Positions 1-6,826 of a stretch of DNA of 14,652 nt are shown piece after piece. The notes below the pieces were generated by a model, which worked only from the letters and a program-made list of their open reading frames with translations, had not been told where the DNA came from and did not search any database. Position 1 is the stretch's first letter. Each line of letters starts with the position of its first letter. Origin of the DNA: Candidatus Aenigmatarchaeota archaeon (GTDB lineage: Archaea; Aenigmatarchaeota; Aenigmatarchaeia; QMZS01); contig JAGGTL010000038.1 of NCBI GenBank assembly GCA_021163805.1, forward strand, positions 1 through 14,652, given 5' to 3'. A program made the translations under genes and the position numbers.

Positions 1-2139
1 GTTAGTTTCAGAATTTATTTCTATGACAATCAGACAATTGATAAATTCTGGAATTCTTCTAAACAGTATAATTTTAGTCTGGTTAATTCAACAGACAATT
101 CGCAGGTTTTGCAGAATTTAACTTTTGATGTTTCTTCTACCGGACTTTTCTCTAGTAATATTAATATAGCAAACACAACATTTAAAGAAGGTTATAATTA
201 TACAATTTTGGGAAATTTGACGGACAATGCAAACAATACTGCAGAAGTAAATTTAACTTTTGAATTGTTGCACAATTTGAATTTAAGTGTTGTAAGCAAT
301 TTGGATTCAATAGTTAAAGGGCATCCATTTGAATTTAAAATAAATATCTCAAAATTGGGAAATTTAAGTGCAGAAAATGTCAGTGTTACTTTGCAATTGC
401 CATCTGCAATTAATATAACAGACAATCTGACAAAATCCGCTGGAAATATAAATCAAACGAATTCAAAATTGTTAAATTGGACTTTAAATGGAACAAAAAA
501 TGGAACTTATACAATAAACATAACTGCTTCTTCAGCTGATGGAAGATTTAATAGAACAATACCACAAAATATCACTGTAAGATACGGAAATTTAATTGTT
601 TCTTTAGATGAAGATGAGACACCCTCTTCAAAATCTGTAAATTCTTCGTTTGAGGTGTATATCAAAATCAAAAACACAGGGAACGGGGAAGCTTTTATAA
701 ATAAAATTGAAATTAAAGTTTGTGGCACAACAAAAACACTAAATCCTTCAGAAAAAAAAATAAATGGGTGTTCCACCAAATCCTATCACGCTTCAGGGTT
801 TTCTTGTACTTCCATAGGAGATAAAAATATCTATGTGAAATTGTCAGGAGTAGAAAATGCCACAAATCAATATTCTGATTTTGTAGCAGTTGGTGAAATA
901 ACAATAACGGGTTCCTCCACGCAAAATAATGGCAATGGAAATGAAAATCCAACAACCTATTATGACATTTCCTTTGAGAAATTTGAAATAAACAATGTTG
1001 AAGTTTCTAAAATTGAAATTTTGCAGGGAGGAACGGCAGACTTAAAAGTGAAAGTAAAAAATACTGGAAATGCAAAACTGCATAATCTGTATTTAACATT
1101 AACTGGACTGAATTCAAGCTATTACTCAATTACGCCATCTGATAAAAGAGATCTGTCTGCAAATAATACTCTTGATTTTGATATTCACCTTTCAATTCCG
1201 GAAGATCTCGAAGCAAAAAGTTATTCTCTAACTCTGAAAGCAATTTCCGACGAGAAAAAGGAAACTAAAACTATCGCTTTAATCGTCTACAAACTCTCCA
1301 TTGAATTTATGAATATAACCGACTTAAATATCACTCAAGGAGAACAACTAATCAAAAAATTCAAAATAAAAAATACGGGCGATAGAACCTTGCACAATAT
1401 ATACCTAAAATTATCCGGAGCAATTATAACACCCAAGAAAAAAATCAATTTATTCAAAAACGAAGAAAAAGAATATGAAATAAATTTTTCGATTTCAAAA
1501 AATGAAGAAATCGGAATTAAAGAAAAAATCTTGACAGCAATCTCCGATGAGAAAAATTTCACGAAGAAATTCAATTTAACAATTTTGCCCTGCGAAGAAG
1601 AGAAAATAAGAATAAATAAAATTTATGAGAATCTAACTTCGAAATTTAGCGATATATTGGAAAAATTTAATAATGCCAAAACAAAAGGAAAAAATATTTC
1701 GTCCGTTGAGTCAAAAATTATAGAGATAAATCAAACTTTGGATCAGATAAAAGATTATATTGAACGAGGAAAATACATTGAAGCAAAAAATCTGCTTAAT
1801 TCCTTAGAAAATAGTTTAAATTCTCTCTCCGAAAATCTCAATAATTTAGAGAAGATGAACAGCAATTTCATGCTTCCAATTGCAATAATTATTTTTGCAA
1901 TTGCTTTGAGCGGAGTGGTTTTATATTACTTCTTCTTACCAAAGAATGGCTACTTGCCGGGCAAAGGCTATATAATACAGAATACCCGTATGAATAATTT
2001 TAATGAGAAAATAAAGAATCTGCTTAAAAAATTCAAAAGAAGAAAAAGCGAAGAGGAAATAGCCAGAAAAAAGAAATTGGCGGAATGGAAAAAACGCTAT
2101 AATAAGTTAAAAAAAGAAAAAATATGGAAAGCGAAATAA
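1..2139 (+). CDS. Large membrane-anchored surface protein with NEW3/CARDB-like beta domains (5' partial)
   Basis: The frame is open from base 1, so the N-terminus and any signal peptide lie upstream; 712 residues are visible. Repeated beta-sandwich segments carry the 'K-NTG-' signature of NEW3/CARDB-like domains. An N/G-rich linker lies near visible residues 304-320, followed by two tandem related modules (about 320-431 and 432-533) that both contain 'KNTG(N/D)..LHN.YL.L' and end in 'AISDEK'. Next come a Glu/Lys/Asn-rich helical stalk (about 534-622), one transmembrane helix (about 624-645) and a Lys/Arg-rich tail of about 67 residues. Roughly 30 N-X-S/T sequons lie before the membrane helix and none after it, which fits a glycosylated exterior and a cytoplasmic tail. 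The role is probably structural or adhesive at the cell surface; no catalytic motif was seen. The 3' end overlaps the next gene by 16 nt, indicating co-expression. Confidence 0.85.
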   Translation, partial: VSFRIYFYDNQTIDKFWNSSKQYNFSLVNSTDNSQVLQNLTFDVSSTGLFSSNINIANTTFKEGYNYTILGNLTDNANNTAEVNLTFELLHNLNLSVVSNLDSIVKGHPFEFKINISKLGNLSAENVSVTLQLPSAINITDNLTKSAGNINQTNSKLLNWTLNGTKNGTYTINITASSADGRFNRTIPQNITVRYGNLIVSLDEDETPSSKSVNSSFEVYIKIKNTGNGEAFINKIEIKVCGTTKTLNPSEKKINGCSTKSYHASGFSCTSIGDKNIYVKLSGVENATNQYSDFVAVGEITITGSSTQNNGNGNENPTTYYDISFEKFEINNVEVSKIEILQGGTADLKVKVKNTGNAKLHNLYLTLTGLNSSYYSITPSDKRDLSANNTLDFDIHLSIPEDLEAKSYSLTLKAISDEKKETKTIALIVYKLSIEFMNITDLNITQGEQLIKKFKIKNTGDRTLHNIYLKLSGAIITPKKKINLFKNEEKEYEINFSISKNEEIGIKEKILTAISDEKNFTKKFNLTILPCEEEKIRINKIYENLTSKFSDILEKFNNAKTKGKNISSVESKIIEINQTLDQIKDYIERGKYIEAKNLLNSLENSLNSLSENLNNLEKMNSNFMLPIAIIIFAIALSGVVLYYFFLPKNGYLPGKGYIIQNTRMNNFNEKIKNLLKKFKRRKSEEEIARKKKLAEWKKRYNKLKKEKIWKAK

Positions 2140-3071
2140 AAAAATTAGTTTTTGTTTCCACTCTATATTTTCTCGGATTTGTCGTTATTTATTTAAGTAA
2201 TATTAGTTTGAATTCAATAACCACGCTACAGGCCAATTTTATAGAATTATTAATTCCAAATGCGCGAAACTCTGCTTTTGAAGCTTTTATTTCAATTTTT
2301 TCCGGAATCTTAATTGCTATTTCTGGTTTAATTATATTCTGCATTGGTTTGTCTTTTCTGGCAGTTAAGAAATTGGACAAACTGAAATATTTTTTGTTAA
2401 TTCCAATTTTGTGTTCCGGTTTTTTATTTAATTTCTCAATTTTATATCTGTTTTTTGGTATGGGTTTATTTGTTTCAAGTATGTATATCATCCCGCTCGG
2501 AGAAACCTATAAAATGGAATTAAAAAAATGGAAGAAATTTAGAGTTGGAAGCAATGCTATTTCAAAAGCTTTGTTCGTTTTATTTCTGTTTGTATTTTTG
2601 GGTTCACTAATTTCATTCTCAGTTAATGATTCTTACCGGCAACTTTTTTTTAATACTTCCGTCTCAAGCATTACCAATATTATTAATGCGGAAATGTCAA
2701 ATTATGATAAAAATTCGGAAGGAAATGCAACAAATGAAATCATAAATCAGGCCATAGAAGATCAGATGAAAAAAATAAGATCCCAATATCCAAATTTAAC
2801 AGAAGAGCAATATTTTCAGATGAAAGAGGAAATAAGAAAAAAGATGAAAGAAATCAATTCTTCAGAAAATATCGGAACTAATCTGAATATGACCTCTCTC
2901 GTCTCACAGAGAATTAAAAATTCATTGATATTTAATGCTATTCTCATTTGGTTTCCCCTAATAATGAGTTTTACGATTTGGGTTTTTCTCGAATTCCTCA
3001 CCGAAATTTTGTTTTCTCCTGTTTCTGGGATATTTTCTTATATCTGGTTTTCCGTTTTTGGAGAAGAATAG
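2124..3071 (+). CDS. Polytopic membrane protein of unknown function, translationally coupled to the surface protein
   Basis: I do not recognise this 315-residue family. Hydrophobic segments lie near residues 8-26, 54-81, 88-124 (probably two passes), 146-167 and 266-291, with another hydrophobic stretch at 295-312. Between residues about 168 and 265 is a polar, helix-prone loop with several N-X-S/T sequons, likely extracytoplasmic. A basic segment (about 130-141) after the third or fourth helix is probably cytoplasmic. The ATG lies inside the end of the upstream gene in another frame, with no Shine-Dalgarno motif, so it is probably read from the same mRNA by coupling. Proximity suggests a partner of the surface protein, for instance in anchoring or export, but this is inference. 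It ends 92 nt from the convergent pilus platform gene. Confidence 0.75.
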   Translation: MESEIKKLVFVSTLYFLGFVVIYLSNISLNSITTLQANFIELLIPNARNSAFEAFISIFSGILIAISGLIIFCIGLSFLAVKKLDKLKYFLLIPILCSGFLFNFSILYLFFGMGLFVSSMYIIPLGETYKMELKKWKKFRVGSNAISKALFVLFLFVFLGSLISFSVNDSYRQLFFNTSVSSITNIINAEMSNYDKNSEGNATNEIINQAIEDQMKKIRSQYPNLTEEQYFQMKEEIRKKMKEINSSENIGTNLNMTSLVSQRIKNSLIFNAILIWFPLIMSFTIWVFLEFLTEILFSPVSGIFSYIWFSVFGEE

Positions 3072-3090
3072 AAAATTTATAAATTTAATC

Positions 3091-3128
3091 AAAACAGGAA
3101 GAAGACTTTCCCGAAATCTCTGATCCTG
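3091..3128 (-). terminator. Stem-loop plus T-run downstream of the pilus platform gene
   Basis: On the minus strand, CAGGA (3128-3124) pairs with TCCTG (3099-3095). An inner, partly wobble-paired stem (GATTT with AAAGTC) closes a CGGG-type loop, and four T residues follow directly (3094-3091). This resembles an intrinsic terminator for the minus-strand platform gene that stops at 3164. It sits between two convergent genes. Archaeal termination depends mainly on T-tracts, so the function is inferred. Confidence 0.4.
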
Positions 3129-3163
3129 CGGACCACCTCTGCCTATTCTTTCTTCAAATTGTT

Positions 3164-5275
3164 TTAACTTATTGCACCAACTCTCGCAATGATTGGTTGA
3201 AATACTATGACCATTATGAAAAATATTATTGTGAAGAATATAACGGCTATAGTCAAATTCTTCGCAATAGTATAATCTCTGCTGACTTCGTCAAAACCGC
3301 GTTGAATCCCAACAAGAAAGATGCACATTATGATGGCGCACTCTATTAAATATATGCCAGCCGTCAATTCCAATATGGTCGGCGGCATTATTTCTTCAAG
3401 TTTTATCAATGAGAGTGTGGAGGAAAGTGGAGAATAACTGGATCCTCCCACATTGGCTCCAAAACTTGTTATTTTTTCTATCCTAGCTAAGGCAGAAGAA
3501 ATAGATTGCAGCAATTGAACTATTAAAACCCCTATAGAAGCAACTATTCCGCTTATTAAAGGCAAGATAAATGTTGTTTGCACATTTAAATTTGAAATTA
3601 CATCTTGCAGGAGATCCTTTATCATATTCTCAATATCTCTGGTTTTTTTCAGATAATTTATAATGTTTCTCGCAGCATTTGAGACAATCATTGGTCCCTT
3701 TGAAAGAGATGCAGAAATAACCTTCATTATGCTTTTTATTAATGAAGAAGGGAAATCTTTAAGTACACCAACTTCTTCATTAAATAAAGCTTGTTCAAAA
3801 GTCATAGAAAGTTGTGTTATGCAACTATAGATTTTATCAAAAAATACATACATTGGGCTGCCCTTCTTATTCATTCTCTCATATTTATTAAGAACATTTG
3901 GAACGGCAAGTTCGATTGGTATATTCTGCGTCAGGGCGCTTTGCAACTCAAATAATCCAACTTCAAAATCTTCTTCTGTTTTCCTTATATATTCTTCTAA
4001 TTCGTATTTCTTTTTACTTCTGAAATAACAATAGAAAATTATGGCGATTGATACGCCCCATACAATAAATATGGCTTTAAATACATCCCCCAGTATAACA
4101 TCCTTTCCATATCTATTTAAACAATAAGTTCTCCATTTATCTTTTGCTTCATGAGGAGGATAATTCGTATGATAATAAGAATAATCAAAATAAAGCTGCA
4201 AGCAATAAAATATTCCCGGGAGAGCTATAATCAAACCTATTAAAATTGCCGTGAGTTTTATTGGAATTTTTAATTTCAATTTAGGTAAATAAATATATTT
4301 ATTTGGTTTTACTCCTCCGGTTTTTTCCGAGTGAGAAAATGCTGAAGGTCTCTTCGAAATTAATCTGTTTAAATACCACCACAAAAATGAAGGCAAGATT
4401 ATTACATAACCCAAGACAAGATAAACTGGATTTACAGAATGCGTTAAAAAAATACTCAGCAATGGAAACATTACTAAACCCATTAATGGAAGTACTATTC
4501 CAAAAGAAAGCAACATGATGGAAGGAATTTTGAGATTTGTGGCATATTCTTTCATTTTTGCATATGTGCTACTCAAAGTTTTATCCAGGGCTTCATCCAA
4601 AATTTCTCTTCTCCTCTCCGCGGAAGGTTGAGCGCCAACCATTTGAAGAGTAATAAGGCTTGTCACAAACTCATCATTCCAAATGGTCCATTTTTTACTA
4701 TAGGCTCCCAAAGCTTCTTCCATTGTGGTGTACTTTCCCAGCTCAATATCCCACATGATTTTTTTAAAGTCCTTTCCAATGGGTCCGTAACAGTTTACTG
4801 CCGCAAACTGAACCGCTTTCTCAAATACGGGATTTAGAGAGAGATAGATAACCATATAAAGAATTATATTTACCGTCTCGTTTCCGGCTTTAATTCTTAT
4901 AATATCGGAATAAAGAATAGGATAAGATAACGCATTGTATGCAAGGAATGCAGGCAATCCTAAAATAATCAATATGTTTGTTGGAAACTCAAGCAAAATG
5001 AGTAAAGGCGATAATAAGAGAAAAGACGCAAAGAATGAAAAAAGAAAAAATGAAAAAACTTCATCGGAATTGACTTTTAAATCAGACATGTAAATGGGTT
5101 TATCTAACTTATTTTTTATAAACATTGGCGCCCTCACTTTTAAAAATCTGCTGGAGAATTTGCAAAGTTTCTCAAATCGATTTAATTTAAATAATTCTTT
5201 TTCTTCTTCTTTATATTTCTTATAATATGTGGAAATTGGCAGCTCAGCAGAATTGGAAAAATCGTTGTTGGTCAT
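3164..5275 (-). CDS. Type II secretion F family protein (FlaJ/TadC-like pilus assembly platform, two T2SSF domains)
   Basis: This is the inner-membrane platform protein of archaeal type IV pilus/archaellum-like machines, which couples a cytoplasmic ATPase to pilin polymerisation. Of 703 residues, 1-70 are polar and cytoplasmic. A hydrophobic block (about 75-123) precedes a first T2SSF helical domain (about 135-250), then membrane segments (about 251-300). After further helices near 340-362 and 398-417, a second T2SSF domain follows (about 432-565), then membrane segments at 566-590, 635-657 and 672-695. The repeated domain with alternating helix groups is typical of archaeal FlaJ/TadC homologues. 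I chose the ATG at 5275 over the one at 5305: a TATA-like box (5290-5303) lies about 21 nt before it, as for the pilins, and the alternative would add an untypical hydrophobic start. No FlaI/TadA-type ATPase or prepilin peptidase is nearby. The two pilin-like genes diverge from it. Confidence 0.88.
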   Translation of the reverse strand: MTNNDFSNSAELPISTYYKKYKEEEKELFKLNRFEKLCKFSSRFLKVRAPMFIKNKLDKPIYMSDLKVNSDEVFSFFLFSFFASFLLLSPLLILLEFPTNILIILGLPAFLAYNALSYPILYSDIIRIKAGNETVNIILYMVIYLSLNPVFEKAVQFAAVNCYGPIGKDFKKIMWDIELGKYTTMEEALGAYSKKWTIWNDEFVTSLITLQMVGAQPSAERRREILDEALDKTLSSTYAKMKEYATNLKIPSIMLLSFGIVLPLMGLVMFPLLSIFLTHSVNPVYLVLGYVIILPSFLWWYLNRLISKRPSAFSHSEKTGGVKPNKYIYLPKLKLKIPIKLTAILIGLIIALPGIFYCLQLYFDYSYYHTNYPPHEAKDKWRTYCLNRYGKDVILGDVFKAIFIVWGVSIAIIFYCYFRSKKKYELEEYIRKTEEDFEVGLFELQSALTQNIPIELAVPNVLNKYERMNKKGSPMYVFFDKIYSCITQLSMTFEQALFNEEVGVLKDFPSSLIKSIMKVISASLSKGPMIVSNAARNIINYLKKTRDIENMIKDLLQDVISNLNVQTTFILPLISGIVASIGVLIVQLLQSISSALARIEKITSFGANVGGSSYSPLSSTLSLIKLEEIMPPTILELTAGIYLIECAIIMCIFLVGIQRGFDEVSRDYTIAKNLTIAVIFFTIIFFIMVIVFQPIIARVGAIS

Positions 5276-5289
5276 AACTATTAGAAAAG

Positions 5290-5303
5290 AGTATATATTA
5301 AAC
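5290..5303 (-). promoter_or_regulatory. TATA-like box for the pilus platform gene
   Basis: The minus-strand sequence TTTAATATATACT is centred about 21 nt before the ATG at 5275. The same box-to-ATG spacing is seen for several other genes here, which suggests a leaderless or nearly leaderless transcript and favours the 5275 start. Confidence 0.4.
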
Positions 5304-5334
5304 ATGATAAGTTTTTTTATATATCCAAAAAATC

Positions 5335-5346
5335 TTTATATATAAA
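5335..5346. promoter_or_regulatory. Palindromic TATA box in the divergent pilin/platform promoter region
   Basis: TTTATATATAAA is a perfect 12-bp palindrome centred 20-21 nt before the pilin ATG at 5361. A second A/T box (TTTATATATCC, about 5316-5326) lies just upstream. The palindrome could in principle recruit TBP in either orientation between the divergent platform and pilin genes. Function is inferred from position and from the known archaeal TATA consensus. Confidence 0.5.
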
Positions 5347-5360
5347 CGATTTATATAATT

Positions 5361-5933
5361 ATGTTCGGCGCAAATAAAAAAGGTCAAATGAGTTTGGAGA
5401 TGATCATCGGCTTAGTAATATTGCTGGTGGTTGCCGGAGTTATAATTATGATGCTCTTGCATTATCTCAGTCCAAAAAATATGCCACATACTCAGGAGGA
5501 GATGGCGGTCAGAGATTTTAAGCAGAGGTGTGAAATCTATTGCAAAGATGGTACGCTTAATTATTGCAGATACTACTTTGAAGGCAATGACTGGGATAAT
5601 GACGGCATAACAAATGAATTGGTAAAAGTTGGGGATATTGTTAAATGGCAAGCCTGCGAAGACAGAATATATTGTTTTTTGGTGGTTCCATGCCAAAGAT
5701 ACGGTGAAAATCCGATAGAAGGTTGTGCAAAACAATTGTGTAACGCATATAAAATAAAATACAAGAACAATCTAACCTTGGCAACTGAAGGCGTACTTGA
5801 AGAAATTATTCCCACTACAGACCCCGTGTGCAGTCATAGTTTAAAATCAATAAAGCCACAGGATAATTGGATGTACAGTTATTTTAATAAATATTATGGC
5901 ACTGAAGATCTTTGCCATCATTATATAAAATAG
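5361..5933 (+). CDS. Cys-rich type IV pilin-like protein with class III signal peptide
   Basis: The 190-residue product begins with a short basic leader (MFGANKKG), then QMSLE and a hydrophobic helix (about residues 14-35). This matches the archaeal class III signal peptide of EppA/FlaK substrates: cleavage before Gln9 would place Glu13 at mature position +5. The ectodomain has ten cysteines (57, 61, 69, 99, 105, 111, 122, 127, 157, 185), probably disulfide-bonded outside the cell. Features shared with the next gene are a CxxxC pair, 'YCRYY', a DWDxDG loop (77-82), 'ACEDRIYCFLVVPC' (98-111) and 'GC...LCNAY' (121-130). I do not recognise the ectodomain from a named family. The start at 5361 is required because the basic leader lies before the internal ATG at 5388. 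It was probably duplicated to give its downstream neighbour. Confidence 0.85.
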   Translation: MFGANKKGQMSLEMIIGLVILLVVAGVIIMMLLHYLSPKNMPHTQEEMAVRDFKQRCEIYCKDGTLNYCRYYFEGNDWDNDGITNELVKVGDIVKWQACEDRIYCFLVVPCQRYGENPIEGCAKQLCNAYKIKYKNNLTLATEGVLEEIIPTTDPVCSHSLKSIKPQDNWMYSYFNKYYGTEDLCHHYIK

Positions 5934-5980
5934 CGGTTTCGGTTATCCAAATATAAGAGATGTTGACTTGGAAACAAATC

Positions 5981-6046
5981 TTTTTTTCGATTCAACTTGA
6001 ACGGGAAGAGGAACAGATTCTTCGCTTTGTTTTTTTGTTAATTTTT
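5981..6046 (+). terminator. Successive T-tracts after the first pilin gene
   Basis: Runs of seven T (5981-5987), seven T (6030-6036) and five T (6042-6046) lie between the two pilin genes on the plus strand. Archaeal RNA polymerase terminates at such T-rich tracts, so these probably end the first pilin transcript. With the TATA-like box that follows, they suggest that the two paralogues are transcribed separately. Confidence 0.45.
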
Positions 6047-6050
6047 GTTA

Positions 6051-6066
6051 ATATATTTATATAAAT
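6051..6066 (+). promoter_or_regulatory. TATA-like box of the second pilin-like gene
   Basis: ATATATTTATATAAAT is centred about 21 nt before the ATG at 6080, the same geometry as the box before the first pilin. No Shine-Dalgarno motif lies between box and ATG, so a leaderless transcript is likely. Confidence 0.5.
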
Positions 6067-6079
6067 CTTTATTTATAAT

Positions 6080-6745
6080 ATGGCACATATGAGTCTGGAA
6101 GTGGTTATCGGTTTTGTTATATTGCTCGTTGTTTCTGCCGTTGTTATCGGTCTTATATTTACAAACATAAATTCAAATCCGCTTCCCACAAAAGATACAG
6201 AATTATCTCAGATGAGTTTTAAAATAAAATGCAAAACCTTGTGTGCAGATACAAAATCTATAGAATATTGCCGATATTATTTCAGAGGAAATAAAAACAA
6301 GGTTTTTGATTGGGACGGTAATGGAATTGAAAGAGAATCCATATCTATAGGAAATATAATAACCTGGGAAGCCTGCGAAGACAGAATATATTGTTTTTTG
6401 GTAGTTCCCTGTGAAAGATTCGGAAGTAATCCAATAAAAGGTTGTGCTGATGCTCTATGCAATGCCTATTTGCAAAAATATGAAGGGGATGTTCTAGAAG
6501 CAAACGCAGCGGTTTTTGATAAAATAAAAAAAGGGTCCTGCACTTTGCCTGCCAATAAAAAAGATAATTGGTTTTTGGAATATTTTCCAGAAGATGTCTG
6601 CGGTTGTGAGTGCACAACTTGGAATGATGTGGGTTGCGGTACCGCTTTTGGTTGTAATCCAGGAGAAATGTATCAAACTAGATCCTGTCTTCCAAAAGGT
6701 TGCAGAGAAAGTACGGAAAGATGCATAAACAGTTCTAAATGTTAG
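6080..6745 (+). CDS. Cys-rich pilin-like protein with C-terminal thrombospondin-1-like domain
   Basis: The 221-residue paralogue of the preceding pilin has the same MSLE + hydrophobic helix (residues 4-27) and the same ten-cysteine core (51, 55, 64, 99, 105, 111, 122, 127, 154, 174). It adds a tail (about 176-221) with eight more cysteines. The tail pattern 'C.C.TW..VGCG...GC....MYQTRSC...GC....C' resembles the TSP type 1-like modules common in DPANN surface proteins. The leader is atypical: only Met-Ala-His precedes MSLE, without the basic Lys-Lys-Gly-Gln of its neighbour. An in-frame stop at 6062-6064 excludes a longer start. It may therefore be processed inefficiently or stay membrane-anchored. 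It is plausibly a minor or tip pilin that binds a surface ligand; this role is inferred from the extra domain only. Confidence 0.83.
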   Translation: MAHMSLEVVIGFVILLVVSAVVIGLIFTNINSNPLPTKDTELSQMSFKIKCKTLCADTKSIEYCRYYFRGNKNKVFDWDGNGIERESISIGNIITWEACEDRIYCFLVVPCERFGSNPIKGCADALCNAYLQKYEGDVLEANAAVFDKIKKGSCTLPANKKDNWFLEYFPEDVCGCECTTWNDVGCGTAFGCNPGEMYQTRSCLPKGCRESTERCINSSKC

Positions 6746-6794
6746 ATCAACAGTTAAATATCAGATAGAAGAAAGATGCAAAGCATCTGATCTA
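6743..6794 (+). repeat. Nested inverted repeats overlapping the stop codon of the second pilin-like gene
   Basis: An outer stem TAGATCA (6743-6749)/TGATCTA (6788-6794) includes the pilin stop codon. Inside it, ATCAGAT (6760-6766) can pair with ATCTGAT (6785-6791), and GATGC (6775-6779) with GCATC (6783-6787) around an AAA loop. Some of these stems are mutually exclusive. There is no long T-run afterwards, so it is not a standard terminator. It may be an mRNA 3'-end structure or processing site. Confidence 0.45.
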
Positions 6795-6826
6795 AGGTTA
6801 TTTTGATAATCTATCAATATAATATA

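Noticed and set aside
109..2139. TTG at 109 as true start of the surface protein
   Set aside because: The frame is open back to base 1 and codes for similar Asn/Ser-rich protein, so the gene is simply cut by the window edge.
3072..3163. C/D box sRNA in the GC-rich spacer
   Set aside because: A CTGA is present but no RTGATGA C box at suitable spacing on either strand.
5275..5305. Upstream ATG at 5305 as start of the platform protein
   Set aside because: It adds a hydrophobic decapeptide untypical of the cytoplasmic N-terminus, and no TATA-like box lies 20-28 nt before it. It cannot be fully excluded.
5960..6064. 34-codon ORF between the two pilin genes with a hydrophobic C-terminus
   Set aside because: It runs through the T-tracts and the TATA-like box of the next gene; the hydrophobicity follows from the T-rich DNA. 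No homology or start signal supports it.
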